A DNA stretch of 64,000 nt from Mastigias papua (taxonomy: Eukaryota; Cnidaria; Scyphozoa; Rhizostomeae; Mastigiidae): the NCBI GenBank assembly GCA_964019165.1, contig OZ025267.1:4759269-4823268 (forward strand). Reading direction: 5' to 3'. Both the position numbers and the translations under genes were made by a program. This document shows, one piece after another, positions 1-12,711 of the stretch (position 1 is the first letter of the stretch; each line of letters opens with the position of its first letter). Below the pieces are notes generated by a model that saw only the letters and a program-made list of their open reading frames with translations, did not search any database and was not told the DNA's origin.

Positions 1-159
1 TTTCTGATAACTGCTTAGAGTCTCTTAAAGTGTAAGTCTTTTTTCTACAACAAAAAGTATAAAGGACAAATAACTACAATAAAGTTAATACAAGATTTTA
101 TCATAATCGCAGCGAGAAAAAGACGCGCAGTCATCGAGTACCCATTGCAGACGTCACTT

Positions 160-1560
160 GCAATTTTCTTATTTACTAACACCACTACTGCCCAGGGTGG
201 AATCTGTGTAAGCCCTACGCCGGAGGTAAAGTAGAGAGTTTTTAAAGTTTAGCGTTTCCAGACACGCTATGAAAGAAATAATGACCGTATAGGTAAGCCA
301 GAGATGCTCGGCATATATTACATGGACTCCACTCTTGGATCTCATGGAGCTCATTTTAGCAGCATCAAATCCAACATCTGATACTTGACCAAGGAGATGT
401 TGATGCAATACATTAAACTGGGGGCAGTGCAGGAGGTATGCTCTGTATCTTCACTAGCTGCTCCACAAATACACATTGGACTGAAACATTCAAAGTTATG
501 GCGGAATCTATGTTCATTTAGAAAAATGAAATTGAATCTAAGCTTTCCTAGTAGTTTAACTCCCGGTATGTCACAAATGTTACAACCTGGATTTCTTTCA
601 GGTCTAACTTTTTGTAGCAAGTTGCTCTTAAATAGCGCAATGGAAGAAAAATCTTGGACAACTCTATCGGATTAATTCCATTGATACAGTCTGTTTTTAA
701 CATATGAGTTTGAGTACCGTTTTGTCCTACTTATATTCTGTTCATAAATGCGGGTGCTTCTCAAAGTATACTCAGTGACCCGTGTTCAGGAGTTTCTTGG
801 AAGAGGTAATCCGTAGTTTTGATTTAGAAAATGAAAAGTAATGGCATAATCTTCGGTACCGTCTTCGAGCATATAATGTTTCCCACCCAAAGTCACTAAA
901 AAGCCTATGCCTACTAGCATCCTTCAACGCCCCTGAGACTGCTAATGCCGCATTATATTGAGTCTGTTCCAACTGTTCATTAAAACCTAGGTGCAACTTT
1001 GGATCATATTTATTGTACACAATATCCCCGTAATCTAAATGGGGTCTCATATATATAGCTTATAATTTTGGTCAAGGACCTTTCTTGATACATATTTTAA
1101 AAGGACCTTCAACATTGCGATTCCTCTCTGTGCTTTCAAAATGGCTTCTCTAATGTGAATTTTAAACTTAAGCTTTGAATCTAGAGTCAACCCAAGGTGT
1201 TTATGCTCCGATTTTGGAGATACAATATCTTCTCTTAATTTAAGAGCAGGGTGCTTAGGTTTTTCTCTTTTGCACGAAAATAGAACTTCCTCAGTCAGTC
1301 TTAGCAGCATTAAGTTTCATTTTCCATTGCCAATCCCATAGTGCAATTTCCCCAGGTCCCGATTTAAGTCAATTGCAGTACGTTTTCATCCCGAGCTGTT
1401 GTAAACAAAGATGTATCATTAACAAATAATTTCATGTCTCATGCTATATATTACGGGTGATACCATTCATAAAAACTAAGCAAAATAACTGTCCTAGAAC
1501 TGAACCTTGTGGTACCCCGGCAGATATTTTTTATCCCACTTTGAGTACTGCAAAGACCTG
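160..1560 (-). pseudogene. Decayed CR1/jockey-like LINE reverse transcriptase, C-terminal half
   Basis: On the minus strand the conceptual protein runs from a GVPQGSVLG-type motif (near 1,500), through a degraded catalytic box reading FVNDTSL instead of F-A-D-D (near 1,430), to HKHLGLTLDSKL (1,200), RPHLDYGDIVYNKYDP (1,040), QYNAALAVSGA (950), and a C-terminal RFRHNFECFSPMCICG segment (510) with the C-x-C and H-C pattern common in these LINEs. Several frameshifts and stops separate the pieces and one catalytic Asp has become Asn, so it cannot be active. The order of motifs is that of non-LTR retrotransposons whose RT ends in a Cys/His-rich tail. The 5' part (endonuclease, RT fingers) is not recognisable upstream of 1,700, and the 3' limit near 160 is approximate. 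Confidence 0.85.
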
Positions 1561-1699
1561 ATTGTCGGACCTGAGAGAATGTAAGGTAGGATCATGCGTT
1601 AAGTCCAAGTTGTTGCTTCAAAAGATTTGAGTATCCAAATCCCGCAATATACAGTAGAGCCCACTAGTTTATGAGTGTTAAAAATGTTCTCTCTATCTA

Positions 1700-4143
1700 C
1701 ATCAGCAATGAAACTTAATTTCATCTAGTGGAATAAAGATTAATGGAACTCAAAAACCAGGGCTTTTCTAACGTGCAGTTCTACACAAAGTGTGTAGCAC
1801 TAAAAGTTCTATTAATTTTATTAATTATGGCAACAAAACGCGCATGATTTTAGTGCCTACTCGTAAAGCGTATGTTGCTTATGCTTATGAAGATGAAAGG
1901 CTACTCCTCAATATGGTTGCAGCAAGAGTAATGTGCAGCGGTATATTTTCCTTGAGAAAAAGTCTGTCCGCAACACTGATAGCTAAAGTAACATGTTGCA
2001 GACAAGGAATCATCCAACTGATTTTATGTTTAAGCTCAACAACAACTGAACTATGTGATCACTTCTTTTTTATGATTAACATGGGCCATAAAGATACTTA
2101 GACCATAATTTCAGCATTTACGTTACTTCCATCGCTATTTAATAGAAATTATTGATTGTATCAATGCATGTTGAAGAATTGTTAATAGAGTGGCAGGACC
2201 AGTTGAAAACTTACGAATGGTTTAAATTATTAATGAGGTTCTTTAAATATTTTGTAGTTCAAGCTACGCGATATGCTTGGATTTCCTGACGTATCTTTGC
2301 TATAGCGAATCAGATTTACAGCAAAAATTGCGACACAAGTCAAATTGATAAAGTTATTGAGAACCCATATGAAGTTAGGGGTCCATATGAAGTGGATGAT
2401 AATTTATATCGATTTCAGTGTAAAACAAAATGGTTGGTGTATCATTTTTACTGCCCTTTGCTAAGCAAGGGACTCGAAAATTGCTCGTAAGGAGCTATAA
2501 TACCAACATTTCACCAAAGACCTCTTCTAGCATTAAATTTCCATTCGATTGTGTCATTGACCTGAAACGATTTGGCGTGTTGTTCAACTTGCTACCGTGA
2601 TGAAGATTCCTCTAAAGTAGTTTACTGTTATTCAACAGCTGAATGATTCATTGGAGAATCGAACGATTTGTTTGTAAATATTAACAATCTGACCACAATC
2701 GCTGCTTGAGCAGAGATCACTTTCTTCTACAATATTCATCATAGGTCATTATGATATCCAAGCCGAATGTTCGTTCTATTTTTCACCTCTTGTTATCAAA
2801 AGTTATTCGTTGTATTGAGGACGATTGAAGAGAATTGCTAGTAGAGTGTCAGTGCCACTGAAGAATCCATGAATGATTTCAATTTTTAATGAACTTCTTT
2901 GGCTGTTCTGAATTACAGGCTCTTTGATATTCTTGAGGTGAAATTCCAGACATTTTTTAGCTATATGGAATTATTCTAGCAAGGAATAGCAAACTCGCAT
3001 AAAGTATTACGGATTTTCTTTCTATTTATTGTGATAGAAAGATATTTATAACTTTACACTGAGAAAGAACTTAAATACATTCCTACTTCTGCCCTTCACT
3101 TGTAATGCGAGTATCCACCTACTTGGGATATTTGAATCTCAGTGCATTGTTGCTACCAGCTATCAAATTCTTAGTCTATAATCCGAATAGCTAATACGTA
3201 TAAACATGCTAGGAAAAAAGTCACAATCATGTGTGTAGTGTTGTTCATACTGAACCCGGATCGCACAGGGTACAGATCTATTCAAGGCCTGTCCATGTTG
3301 GTGAAGGGTTTTGCGCGTAGTATCAAAAGGTGCAAATGCATTTGAAAATGAAGACGAGCCTCATGTTTTCATAATGGTTCGATGCTAGTCTCCAATAAAC
3401 GCTGATCAACATTTTTAAAGTGCTAACTCAAAGCATATCTGCACTGCTCACACCACGGATCCAATCGAATCCGCTCTTGTGAAAAGTGGACTTACATCAA
3501 AAGAAATATTCCAGCATCCCATATAATTTGCCATTCTCTTGACATACCGAAAAAACAAACATTTCATTAATATATACATAAGCGTATTTATTACCTTCAC
3601 TGGAGAGCTGCTACTCCATCCACGCCGATCAAGTCAAGCTTGAAAGTCGGTGATTCCCAAATGAGTGCCTCAACAAATGTGACTTAGAATCATTACCAGT
3701 AAGTTTATGGCTCCAAGATAACTGAATCAGGTCACTAAAGTGATATCTGCTCAAGTCACATGGGCATGTGGCAAACAAGATGGTATCTGCAGTTCAGGTA
3801 TCTCAGATATTCTTTCTACAGCAGTTTCGAGGGCATAGTTAAGAAATGCACGGATACTCAATCGCGTAATTGTCATTAGTTAATGTTGTGTTGAGAGTTT
3901 TTACTATATAGCTAAGAAATATAGAAAATAGTCTGTTGGTACTGCTGAATTTCACTAGCGCAAAAAAAAATTGGAGACATTCTATAACATTTAATGCAAC
4001 AGTATATTTCCACTTTTTCGAGCGATAGTAAAAGTATTGGGAAAGCAAATTTTGCTCGTAGTTTTCGCAATTACCAGTAAGTTTCGCCAGTTTCATGTGC
4101 GTTGTGCAGTCTATTAAAAACACGATTGATTTTTGCATGTTTA

Positions 4144-4145
<2 letters not shown>
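1700..4145. other. No gene seen; contains weak internal duplication
   Basis: No ORF here resembles a known protein. Two stretches, about 2,150-2,290 and 2,810-2,950, look like strongly diverged direct copies of each other (both carry a 'gaattg.tagtagagtg.cag' block followed by 'aatgatt..aat..ttaatga..ttcttt'). The remainder is AT-rich unique-looking sequence. Confidence 0.4.
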
Positions 4146-4191
<46 letters not shown>

Positions 4192-4211
4192 GTGTGTGGT
4201 GTGTGGTGTGT

Positions 4212-4283
<72 letters not shown>

Positions 4284-4331
4284 GGTGTGTGTGTGTGTGT
4301 GTGTGTGTACTGGTGTGTGTGCTTGTGTGTG
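4146..4331. repeat. (GT)n microsatellite with embedded GTGTGGT array
   Basis: About 185 bp of almost pure GT dinucleotide, interrupted at 4,183-4,215 by repeats of a 7-bp GTGTGGT variant and further along by 'actg' interruptions. Impure GT continues to about 4,400. The translated 'CVCVCV' and 'HTHTHT' ORFs over it are artefacts. Confidence 0.98.
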
Positions 4332-4399
4332 TGAACTTGCGTGTTTGTGTGTAAGTATGAGTGCATGTGTGCTTGTGCGTGCATGCGTGCGTGTGTGAT

Positions 4400-6780
4400 T
4401 GCTTTTATCCCGGGTAGCAGTTTACTGCCAAAGAATTGATATAAATAGTAGACGTCCTTCCAAAGCTAGTAAAAAGGCAAATTTTTGCAAGCTTTGTTGA
4501 GATGTGCTAAAAATATTGCAAAATTCTTGGTACACTCAATACTTATGTAATCAATAGACTTTAATTATTGATGTCTCTGATAAAGCGCTATGAATGCTTA
4601 AAATGAAAGATTATTACACCATATTTAAAAGGGGGAAAGGATTACTTTTGTCCCGATTCAAATGATTTTTAAGTTTTCTTAAATTGTGCAATTGTAGTTA
4701 TTTCCTTTATGTCAAGGGAAGTAAGTTCCCTCTTTTTGTATGTTCACTTGAAGCAATGTTATGAACTCGCTGCATGCAGTCTCTAGCCACTTGATCTGCA
4801 TTACTACTACAACTTGACAGTGCCGGATCCGGCCCTCAATCTGACTTAACTTAAGCTCAAATATGATATGGCCTAAGTGCAAGTGTTTGAGCTAGTTGAA
4901 TTATTTTACAAAAAAGATGAATCTTATCTGTCGTGGCAGGTGAAGAAAGGCTCTCTTGAAACTAAGCCTATTCCTACAAGTGTTAGCTGATTACCTGACA
5001 GTGAAAAAATTATTTTACTCTGAAGAGTCTTGTGTATTGAAATTGGAGTGAGCTTTGTTCTTCCGCTTCTTGGAAAATTTCGTAAACATTTTCTTGTTAG
5101 CAATAGAAGACTCTTGCTCTCATTAATCGAGAATATGCATCTGTGAAAGGTCTTTTTAAGCAGGGAGAGATGTCATAAAATACAACCTTACCATTTCGAT
5201 TGGTGCCTTGTCTACTGCGGAATTGCTTTGGTATAGGTTCAAGTCTGGGTTTTATGGGAGTTGATAATGGGCGACTTAAGCAATAATAAATTCATTTTCT
5301 GATTGGTCGTGCAAAATTTGAGCAGAGTCAGCTCTTGCGCTGATTGGATGAACGAAACTTACTAATGTTTCCGCCAGAAAGACTGTTGTTCGAAATAGAT
5401 CTGGAGATCACATCAGCTGAAAATGTCCACGTTATAAATAGGCAAGAAGCTGGGCGGGGGACAGAGGGGCCTTGCTCGTCCAATTAAAAGGTGTTGTCTT
5501 CTTTGCTGTTCCTACAAATTTAACATGAAAGCGTGTTTTGTGTAAAATTATGAAAAAGGATAGATTTTGACGTGATACAACCTGTAGCAGCGGTTTGCAG
5601 CTTCTTTTGGGCATTTCTTCCAAACATTTTAGCCCTGGCTTTGGACCTGCAATTAACAGACCAAAGCTAGACAAATATCCATTCCATATCTAGACGGTGC
5701 TGGTACACTCTGGCATATCCGGGGGCAATCTTAGGTCTAGGCCTCAAGCCTAAGCCTAATGTAGGCTTCAAACTCAGAAACAGAACACTCCTTGATCTTT
5801 TCACTGTTCATTCAACCCAAAGACTACCTTACTCTAAAACATTACGCACAGAGTATATAATAATCACACAGTGCATGACAATTGACAAATACATTGACAG
5901 ATGAAACACATTGCCAGCAAAGGGTGTTTACTACGCACAACAGAACTTCACGCAAGATTGGCACACGCAACTTGACGGCTAAAGGAACGTAAAACAATAC
6001 AAAATATACTAGCACATAGAACATCATTACTCTAGGTGACTTAGTTTAGGTCGTATGTATGCATATATGTCTACATTTACTATTGGTGGAGATGAAAAAG
6101 CGAATCTAAAGCAAGCATAAGGGTACAAACACAAATATAAAACTCTTGAGGTCAAGAAGACTACTGTTGTTTATCAATTCTATGTCGAGAATATATTTCT
6201 GTTTTCATCTGCTTATATGTATGTTTTAGTAAAGAAATCGTGTGATACCTAGCAAGCATTTTGTTGTCGTGAAATCTACTTTGCTGTAATTTCTATGCAA
6301 AATAGAAAATAAAATATATGTTGTTTACTAAGCCTTGAGAAGTATGACTTATCCTTACTAGTCGCAATAGCCTGAATTTGTCATTGGGTGACAATGAACA
6401 TATTGAGCAGGACCTTTTTTCGAAGAAGATCGTCCCTTGAGATCTAAGGTAAAAGACATCTTGCATAAACATGAGAAGTCAAACGACTCCATTCCCCAAG
6501 AGCTCGCTTTAGGCGTGGTCCCTCTTGACTGCTGAGAAATGATCCGAGTCCGAACTTGATCGAGTTCTTCAACTGGGCCTGGAAATTCTGTTGTTACAAA
6601 CTTAAGAGCGACGGTAAGTTTCTTTCTACGTTTAATATTTCTTCTGGTGATAATACTGTTTCGTAGGGCAAATCAAATCATTCCGGAAAGCAGCTATATA
6701 TTATCGTGTTCTTAGGCACTGCAAGCGAAAGGAAATTTCAAGTATTGAGGTGATTTGAATATGTAGGCCATCGTAAACAA
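4400..6780. other. Intergenic, nothing recognised
   Basis: No coding potential or transposon ends were recognised. A small cluster of 'aggcct'-type words occurs near 5,725-5,770. Short ORFs here have no familiar motif and uneven composition. Confidence 0.4.
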
Positions 6781-6814
6781 ATCTCTGCATAATGCTGATT
6801 TAAATCTAGGGCCC

Positions 6815-6964
6815 CTGCGATTAAGCACCGCCCTATGTCAAAATTATTTTGCATACAGAGGTGCTTTGCTTTGGAATAACCAGCCTACAGAAATAAAAGC
6901 GTCAAACTCTAACGATGTATTTAGAAAGCAATTAAAACAGCATCAGCAAGAAAACCAAACTTAG
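6815..6964 (+). pseudogene. LINE reverse transcriptase C-terminal tail fragment
   Basis: The 50-codon frame ends at TAG 6,962-6,964. It contains YRGALLWNNQPTEIK followed by F-R-K-Q-L-K, the signature of the extreme C-terminus of L2/CR1/jockey-type RT proteins (usual form 'aya.lWN.LP..i......F...lk..l'). The upstream part is missing, as expected from 5'-truncated LINE insertion. It is followed by an AT-rich 3' UTR, a GGCCNNCTGTAAATCAGGC-like block and a short (GAAAT) tail ending near 7,177, which together mark a + strand LINE 3' end. Confidence 0.75.
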
Positions 6965-7180
6965 AGTCTGACAGATAATTGTAATTAGATTTATTTTGCT
7001 ATTTATGTATTTTTTTATTTATTTATTTTTTATGCTATGTATCGTACTTATCAGGTTTTATTATAATTCGTAGTAGATTAAACTATCTTGCTCTTTTAAC
7101 ATGGCCCCCTGTAAATCAGGCATCGTGGTCTGACGGCCATCCATGTTTATATAATGTGAATGAAATGAAATGAAAGTTCC
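6965..7180 (+). mobile_element. LINE 3' UTR and GAAAT-type tail
   Basis: Directly follows the RT tail stop codon. 'catggccccctgtaaatcag' (about 7,100) and 'gaatgaaatgaaatgaaa' (about 7,158-7,175) resemble the short tandem tails that end L2/CR1-like LINEs. The LINE identity rests mainly on the adjacent RT tail. Confidence 0.6.
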
Positions 7181-7654
7181 GTGTGCTATGTGCTTTCCAC
7201 AATATATACCATCATATATTTGACTAAAGCAAAGATATAGCTGTAAACTGAGCAAGCTGTCTTGTCGTTATCAACCAAACGTCGTGACGTATTGAGCAAG
7301 TTAGCAAAACGAAGCAAAATAATTTCACATTGAGTAGGAGTAAACAATATTAAGAAATGTAAACTTTTAAATGCCAAAATCAAACAATGAATTATATTTC
7401 AAAGGGAAATGATATAATAATGAATGAAATAAAAAGAGCTGTATCTCCGCCTCCCTCATCAAATTGAAGCCAGCCTCTTTAGGCTGATATTTAGTCAACC
7501 AGTAAAAATTTTATAAGCAAGAATAATCTTGGCATGGATTGAAGCATGACTTGAAACTCAAGACAGTAAACATCCAAAAACTATAAGATGCATCTGATAG
7601 AAATATATGAAACGAACATATATAAATAAATAGCCTGTAGGCCTACATTATTAA

Positions 7655-7800
7655 AAAGTTAAATAGGCATTCATAATAAAAGCAACTGTTTGACGTTTCG
7701 CATTTAGCTTCATCAGAAAAATCAGGATTTTCAGATGAAGCTAAACGTGTAATGTCAAAAAATTGTTTTTGTTATTTATGAATGTCTTTATATACATTTA
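7655..7800. repeat. Long imperfect hairpin (foldback) with hammerhead-like core
   Basis: Two roughly 70-nt arms, 7,655-7,723 and 7,724-7,797, are about three-quarters complementary. On the minus strand the left arm reads CTGATGA (7,716-7,710), a short GC-TAAAT-GC hairpin, GAAAC, then GTC (ending 7,692). This is the order of conserved boxes in a hammerhead ribozyme. The other arm holds a degraded copy of the same boxes in the opposite orientation. Penelope-like elements and retrozymes carry such motifs in their terminal repeats; assigning this hairpin to one of them is inference. Confidence 0.5.
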
Positions 7801-8449
7801 TACCAGATTGCCATTTCATTGGTCAAGGTCGGCATACATTTCCATAATAATATGGAGTGCAACACGCAAACAGAATGTTTTAAAAGGAGTGCCCCTTAAA
7901 AAGCAGCTACGACTGGGCTGAAGGGCTACCTTCCCTAAACATATCTAGTAATAATGATAATAATGTTTAAAAATCGTCGTGCTCACAGACTAAACTGACG
8001 TCCTGGAAGTCATCTTACGGACAGAAAGCAATGCAACACAGCCATGGGGAACTAAACACAGTGATTTCTTTTAAATTGATGGGAAAAGAGCTGAAAATTC
8101 GACGAAGAGTTGCATATTTGAATTAAACCTCAAGGTTTGAATACAAAAAAACTTCACATGGAAAATCTGACCGCCTCCCGTGCAACAAGTGCAACCCCCT
8201 GTATCCGCTTCTGTATACGGTACTGGACAGCCTTTGTAACGGATAGCTTTTTATACTTGATAGGTCCTTTAGTTACATGGTACCTGAAACATAGAAGACC
8301 CCCTGAAACATGACCTCCTTGAAGAACAATGCAATTTTTTCAATATTTGTAAAACAAACTATAGATAATCTAGTCACTATTTTTTGTACGTTTGTAGTTA
8401 TTTTAGCTGAAGGAGTATTCATGTATATAAAAAAAAAGTTAATAATACC

Positions 8450-8800
8450 TTGCTATCCGATACACATTGCATTAGCTATCCGATACGAAAAATGCTCTGC
8501 TTTGAAAGCGATACAATAATGTATCAGATGCACTCTGGTACCGTGTAACCATGCAGTACGGGGCTACCGATACACATTCTGCACCAGAAACACCTTGGTG
8601 ACTACTTAGTTGCTATGGTGATCTCCGAAGAATAGGCCTCGCAGTGCGGATGAGTTCTTGTGCAGTATAACTGGCAACGTAACAGGCACAAAAGGCTATC
8701 TGGTACCGTGTAACCACAACAATATCGGAGTAAAAGTTGCATCAGATAGGACATTGCTATCCGATACAAAAAAGAATTATTTTCCGGTACCGTGTAACTG
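8450..8800. repeat. Cluster of repeated words CTATCCGATAC and GGTACCGTGTAAC
   Basis: CTATCCGATAC occurs at 8,453-8,463, 8,476-8,486 and 8,757-8,767, with a near copy (CTACCGATAC) at 8,564-8,573. GGTACCGTGTAAC occurs at 8,537-8,549, 8,702-8,714 and 8,786-8,798. The words alternate, with a looser 'GCATCAGATAGG'/'TATCAGATGCA' word between. No element boundaries or ORF were recognised. Confidence 0.7.
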
Positions 8801-10180
8801 AGGCCAAAGATGTTGATGCTGAATGTATAGTTCATCAACGATTACCTGATCAGTCCTAATGAGTAGCGTTTTAAACAGTAAACAATTTTTCCTTTAAAAT
8901 TATGCACAAACGTCAAAAGTTTACTGCTGAAAATACATAAAGTTGCCATTTACGATGCCATTACTTAAAAGCTCTAGAACGCGGGAGGTTTTGGCCGAAA
9001 ACGGGAGAACGGGAGATTCACCCAAAAAATGGGAGCAGCCCGGAAAAAAAGAGAGACTTGGAATGTAAGTCACGGCAAACCTCTCTATGGAATACTCCTG
9101 CATGGACTACTAACAAGTCATGCGATGATTATGAATGTAATGAATATAACTGGCTGCCTAATTCTCGATCTTTTGTCTTGATTGGAATATTGGAAATTGA
9201 AACGTTCCTTAGGGGTATTGTCTTCGGTAATGCAAGTCCTTTTGTTCAGCTTGCATGAAGGCTCATTATAAAGCGGCTCATTATCACAGAAAAAAGGTTC
9301 ATTATGCTGACTGGTTTATGATATGTGCGTTTATGACTAAAAAGCTTTTAGTTCAACATGCAAAATATGTTATATGCCCCCCAAAATCAAACAGTCCACA
9401 AATGATTTTTGAATGGTGAATGCATTCCGTCCTCTCATGTTTCTTTGAATTTGCACTCCGTTCTAACTTTTGCAGTCTGCACCAACGCTCAGTTACCATA
9501 TAAGGCAGACTTTAGAGTGCTGTGTTTCTGGCCTCTTGTCCACCATCGTTCGATCGTCGAATTGATGTGCCGTCGAAGTTTTTTGCCGCAAGGTAACTAG
9601 AACTTACTTTTAATGATCTATAGCATCCTGTAAAAGTACACTCATTAGAAACCCGAGTGCAGCTCTAGATATGGCAATGCCTGACATCCCTCGGATCATT
9701 AGCTCAGCTCCGGTAATTGAATATTTCATACTTAGACCTGCCACTCAAGCAATATCTTTTTATGCTGTTGTGTGTAGCTGACTAATTCCAATAAGAACAA
9801 AGCTATCTGACTGTATTGACTGTGAAAGAATATCTCCATTTTTATCAATGTTTGTTACTTGCACCCTCAAGAACTTCGCCGACTGCACTTGCGGTACCAG
9901 ATTTTCAACCGTGAAGGGGTCATCATGGCCACTTTGACACATCGATTGTAATCGTTACGGGCTCGAATTTCCCTTCCTGGCTCTTTGTGGTGTACATAAG
10001 AGCGTTGACAGTATCGCATAATATGATATTACAGGCTGCCCTTAGTCACTCAGTTCATCCAAGCTGCTAAAGGTTGTCACGCAGATTGCATCAACCATTA
10101 TTTCTATCAAAATTGTAGAGCCTTGAACCAGAAGATAGCAAGGTAACATTCTACGTGAAATATTTTCATTCCAATATAAT
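8800..10180. other. Intergenic, nothing recognised
   Basis: Short ORFs only, none with a familiar motif. A small 'gctcattat' direct repeat (about 9,250-9,305) is the only internal pattern noticed. Confidence 0.35.
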
Positions 10181-10199
10181 CTACGATTCATCTCTGCTT

Positions 10200-12070
10200 T
10201 TGTTTTAGGAAATTTGACTCCAATACACGCTTTTCATAAGAGAAAGGTTTATAGGAAACCTCATACACGCTAAAAATTAAGCAACTTTTAGAACTACTTG
10301 GAAGGAGTTAAGAAACTCTAGAAACTTCTGTGCCATCTTTCACAGTTTCAGAAACCACCTGTTTTCTCCACGGATGCAAAAAATTTCCATTACAGGTTCT
10401 ATGCGCTAAGCCTTAGGGGCACCAAAAAGGTCATGTTTTACGTTTTGCTTTCTTTTTCACTTCTGTTTTATTTCATTACAGTTAGAAACTTTTAAGAAAC
10501 TTTCAGAACTAAATTGTAGCAAAAACTTAAGAAGCCCTTACTGCTAGGTCTCGAGCCAGGTTTCTTATAAAAGAAAAAGACGTGCGTAATGTTCATATTT
10601 TCAGTTGTTCTAGTTTTTGTAAATACCTGGTTCAGACATGCGCGGGTTTGCTATTAACTCTGTTAAGCGCTAAAAATATACCAGATATTTGATTTTGGTT
10701 TGCGGATGAAATGGGGAAGGTATAACTATCGTGTAGTAGCCATTCAAGTAACCGTTGAGTTTCTGCTCTCCATGTGAAATTGGTTGAAGCAAGCCTATAT
10801 TAGAGGTAATAAATACTACTCCACCCATGTTAAGTTTACTTTGGCCAAAAATGAGGTATTACTTTTTATACTATACCAGAATGACTTTACCGAGGGTTCT
10901 GAGATGTTCGACACCCCTTTGAATACTCTTGCCGTTTAGTTGGCAACTCATCATTCTATTCAGTAAAACACTATGTTGGTTAGGCACTTCAGAAAGCAAA
11001 GCAAGAGTGACTGCTCGCAAGGAGTTTTTATCCAAATCTATAGACATACATTTACAACTGTGAAAAAAGGAAGCTCCCTGTGTATTAAGGTTCCTACCAG
11101 GCACGAGAAAGGGCTTGGCCCTGAAATCTCTATATGATATATTACGTATTTCATGTGTCGGATTCAGAATGGCATTCTCTGTGAATGTACAACATATCTA
11201 GAACGATTAAGAATCTATAAATAGATTATTTTTAGATTAAATAAGTCGGCCTTATCGTTATTGCTTTGCTTGTTCCTTATTCATCAAACTAAGTTATGCA
11301 ACTTTGTATATTGATACATTCAAAGATCACTTTGCACAATTTTGAGTTACGTAACTAAGTCAAGATGTGCTATAAATATATACAATAAAGATATTCTCTA
11401 GTTTTCTACTTCTCTCTTCTGTTTCTATTCTCTCGATGCTCAGATCAAGTAGAGAAAGTTTGATGTATCGATAGTTCATACAACAAACTGTAAAAAGTAA
11501 CCCCTGCAAGGAAAACAATGTTGCTATATGCAAGACTGTATTCGTTCCTATTCAACGGTTGACAATACTTGAGCAATGTTGATAGTAGATACTGTTGTTA
11601 GAATCTATACAAATGTAGAAGAGTCACGACATATATTTGTACCAAAGCAACATAGATCAACACAAATCAACACAAATCAACACACAAATCAGCACAAATC
11701 AACACAAATCAACACAAATCAACACAAATCAACACAAATCAACACAAATCAACACAACTCAACACAACTCAACAAAAATAAAAGATCAATACAGAGGAAC
11801 AAAAGTCCTAACCAGACTCTAAGTTTCATCAAACATACGTTAGTTTCATTGAAATAGTACACCATAGTATAGCATACCCTGAAATAAAAATAATGGTCTA
11901 TTCCAAGTAAATTATCCTTAAAATTACAAATTGCTTAAACTCGATGAAAATTATGTTTTCCAACTGGGCAATATGAATCTACACATTGTTAGTACAAACA
12001 AGAAAACAATCGACTTGCAGAGTTCCTACAATGACTCGGAGACACTGTAAAATACACTTAAATAGCCAAT
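10200..12070. repeat. Unit A of a diverged tandem duplication
   Basis: Blocks in this unit recur in the same order about 1.7-1.9 kb downstream: the gttaag..tagaaac..ctgtgccatc block (10,300 and 12,240), 'ctttgcttgttccttattc' (11,265) against 'gtttgcttattcctcattc' (12,816), the tctctattctct region (11,420 and 13,205), the minisatellite position, and the final ttcc.acaatg..tc block (12,016 and 13,707). Similarity by eye is roughly 65-75%, with indels. No protein was recognised; the unit could be an old repeat or a non-coding segmental duplication. Confidence 0.65.
11656..11774. repeat. 10-bp minisatellite AACACAAATC, about 11 copies
   Basis: Near-perfect head-to-tail copies of AACACAAATC, with one 2-bp expansion near 11,690 and a drift to AACACAACTC at the right end. 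It lies inside duplication unit A at the same relative position as the AACAGAAATC array of unit B. Confidence 0.97.
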
Positions 12071-12605
12071 AGAAGGGTTACGGCTTGTCATAAATTACGT
12101 AGCTACATTCTAAATCCTTAAGTAGTGTTTAATTGGTTTTATTTGTGAATTCTTATAAATTTTTTTACAAGAAACCGGTTTATAAGAAACCTGATACTAG
12201 ATGCCCTTAAATGTAAGAGAACTACAAGGAAATAGTTAAGAGCCTTTAGAAACATCTGTGCCATCTTTCACAGTTTCGGAAATGCATTTTTCTTCCACGG
12301 GTTTAAAAGCCAATAAGCCTCATGAGCACTACAAAAGACAGTGTTTTTCCGTTTTGGTTTCGTTTCCACTACAATTTTTTCAGTATACTAAGGAACTTTT
12401 AGGAAGCCTTTAGAACTAAAGTGTTGCCAGAAATTAAGAAACTTTTACTACTAGACCTTGAGCAAGGCTTGTTGTATATGTATTTTCTAAGCTATTTTAC
12501 GATTATAACTATAATTTTCTAATATTTTATATCTAGTTTAACAATCCGTAAATAAGAGGCCCCTTGAAGGTTAGCTAATGTTGAAGGATCACCTCTCCAG
12601 CTCAT

Positions 12606-12711
12606 TATGAAAACGAAACCTAATGAAATGAAACGAAAATAAAATGAAATGAAGATGAAATGAAATGAAGGTGAAATGAAAATGAAATGAAGATGAAATG
12701 AAAATGAAAAG
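12606..12711. repeat. (GAAAT/GATGAAAT) minisatellite, probable LINE tail
   Basis: About 105 bp of interleaved 'aatga', 'gatgaaat' and 'gaaat' units. The preceding roughly 120 bp (with ggccccttgaagg.tta near 12,560) resembles the 3' UTR of an L2/CR1-like LINE, like the one ending at 7,177, but no coding remnant is visible. Confidence 0.7.

Noticed and set aside
3839..4398. Several long ORFs rich in Cys-Val or Thr-His on both strands
   Set aside because: They are frames of the (GT)n microsatellite; the same holds for Ile-Tyr ORFs at 14,446-14,820 and Thr-His/Val-Cys ORFs at 61,768-62,150.
7692..7716. Calling a functional hammerhead ribozyme
   Set aside because: Stem II has only two base pairs and there is a spacer base after CTGATGA; kept only as a hammerhead-like motif.
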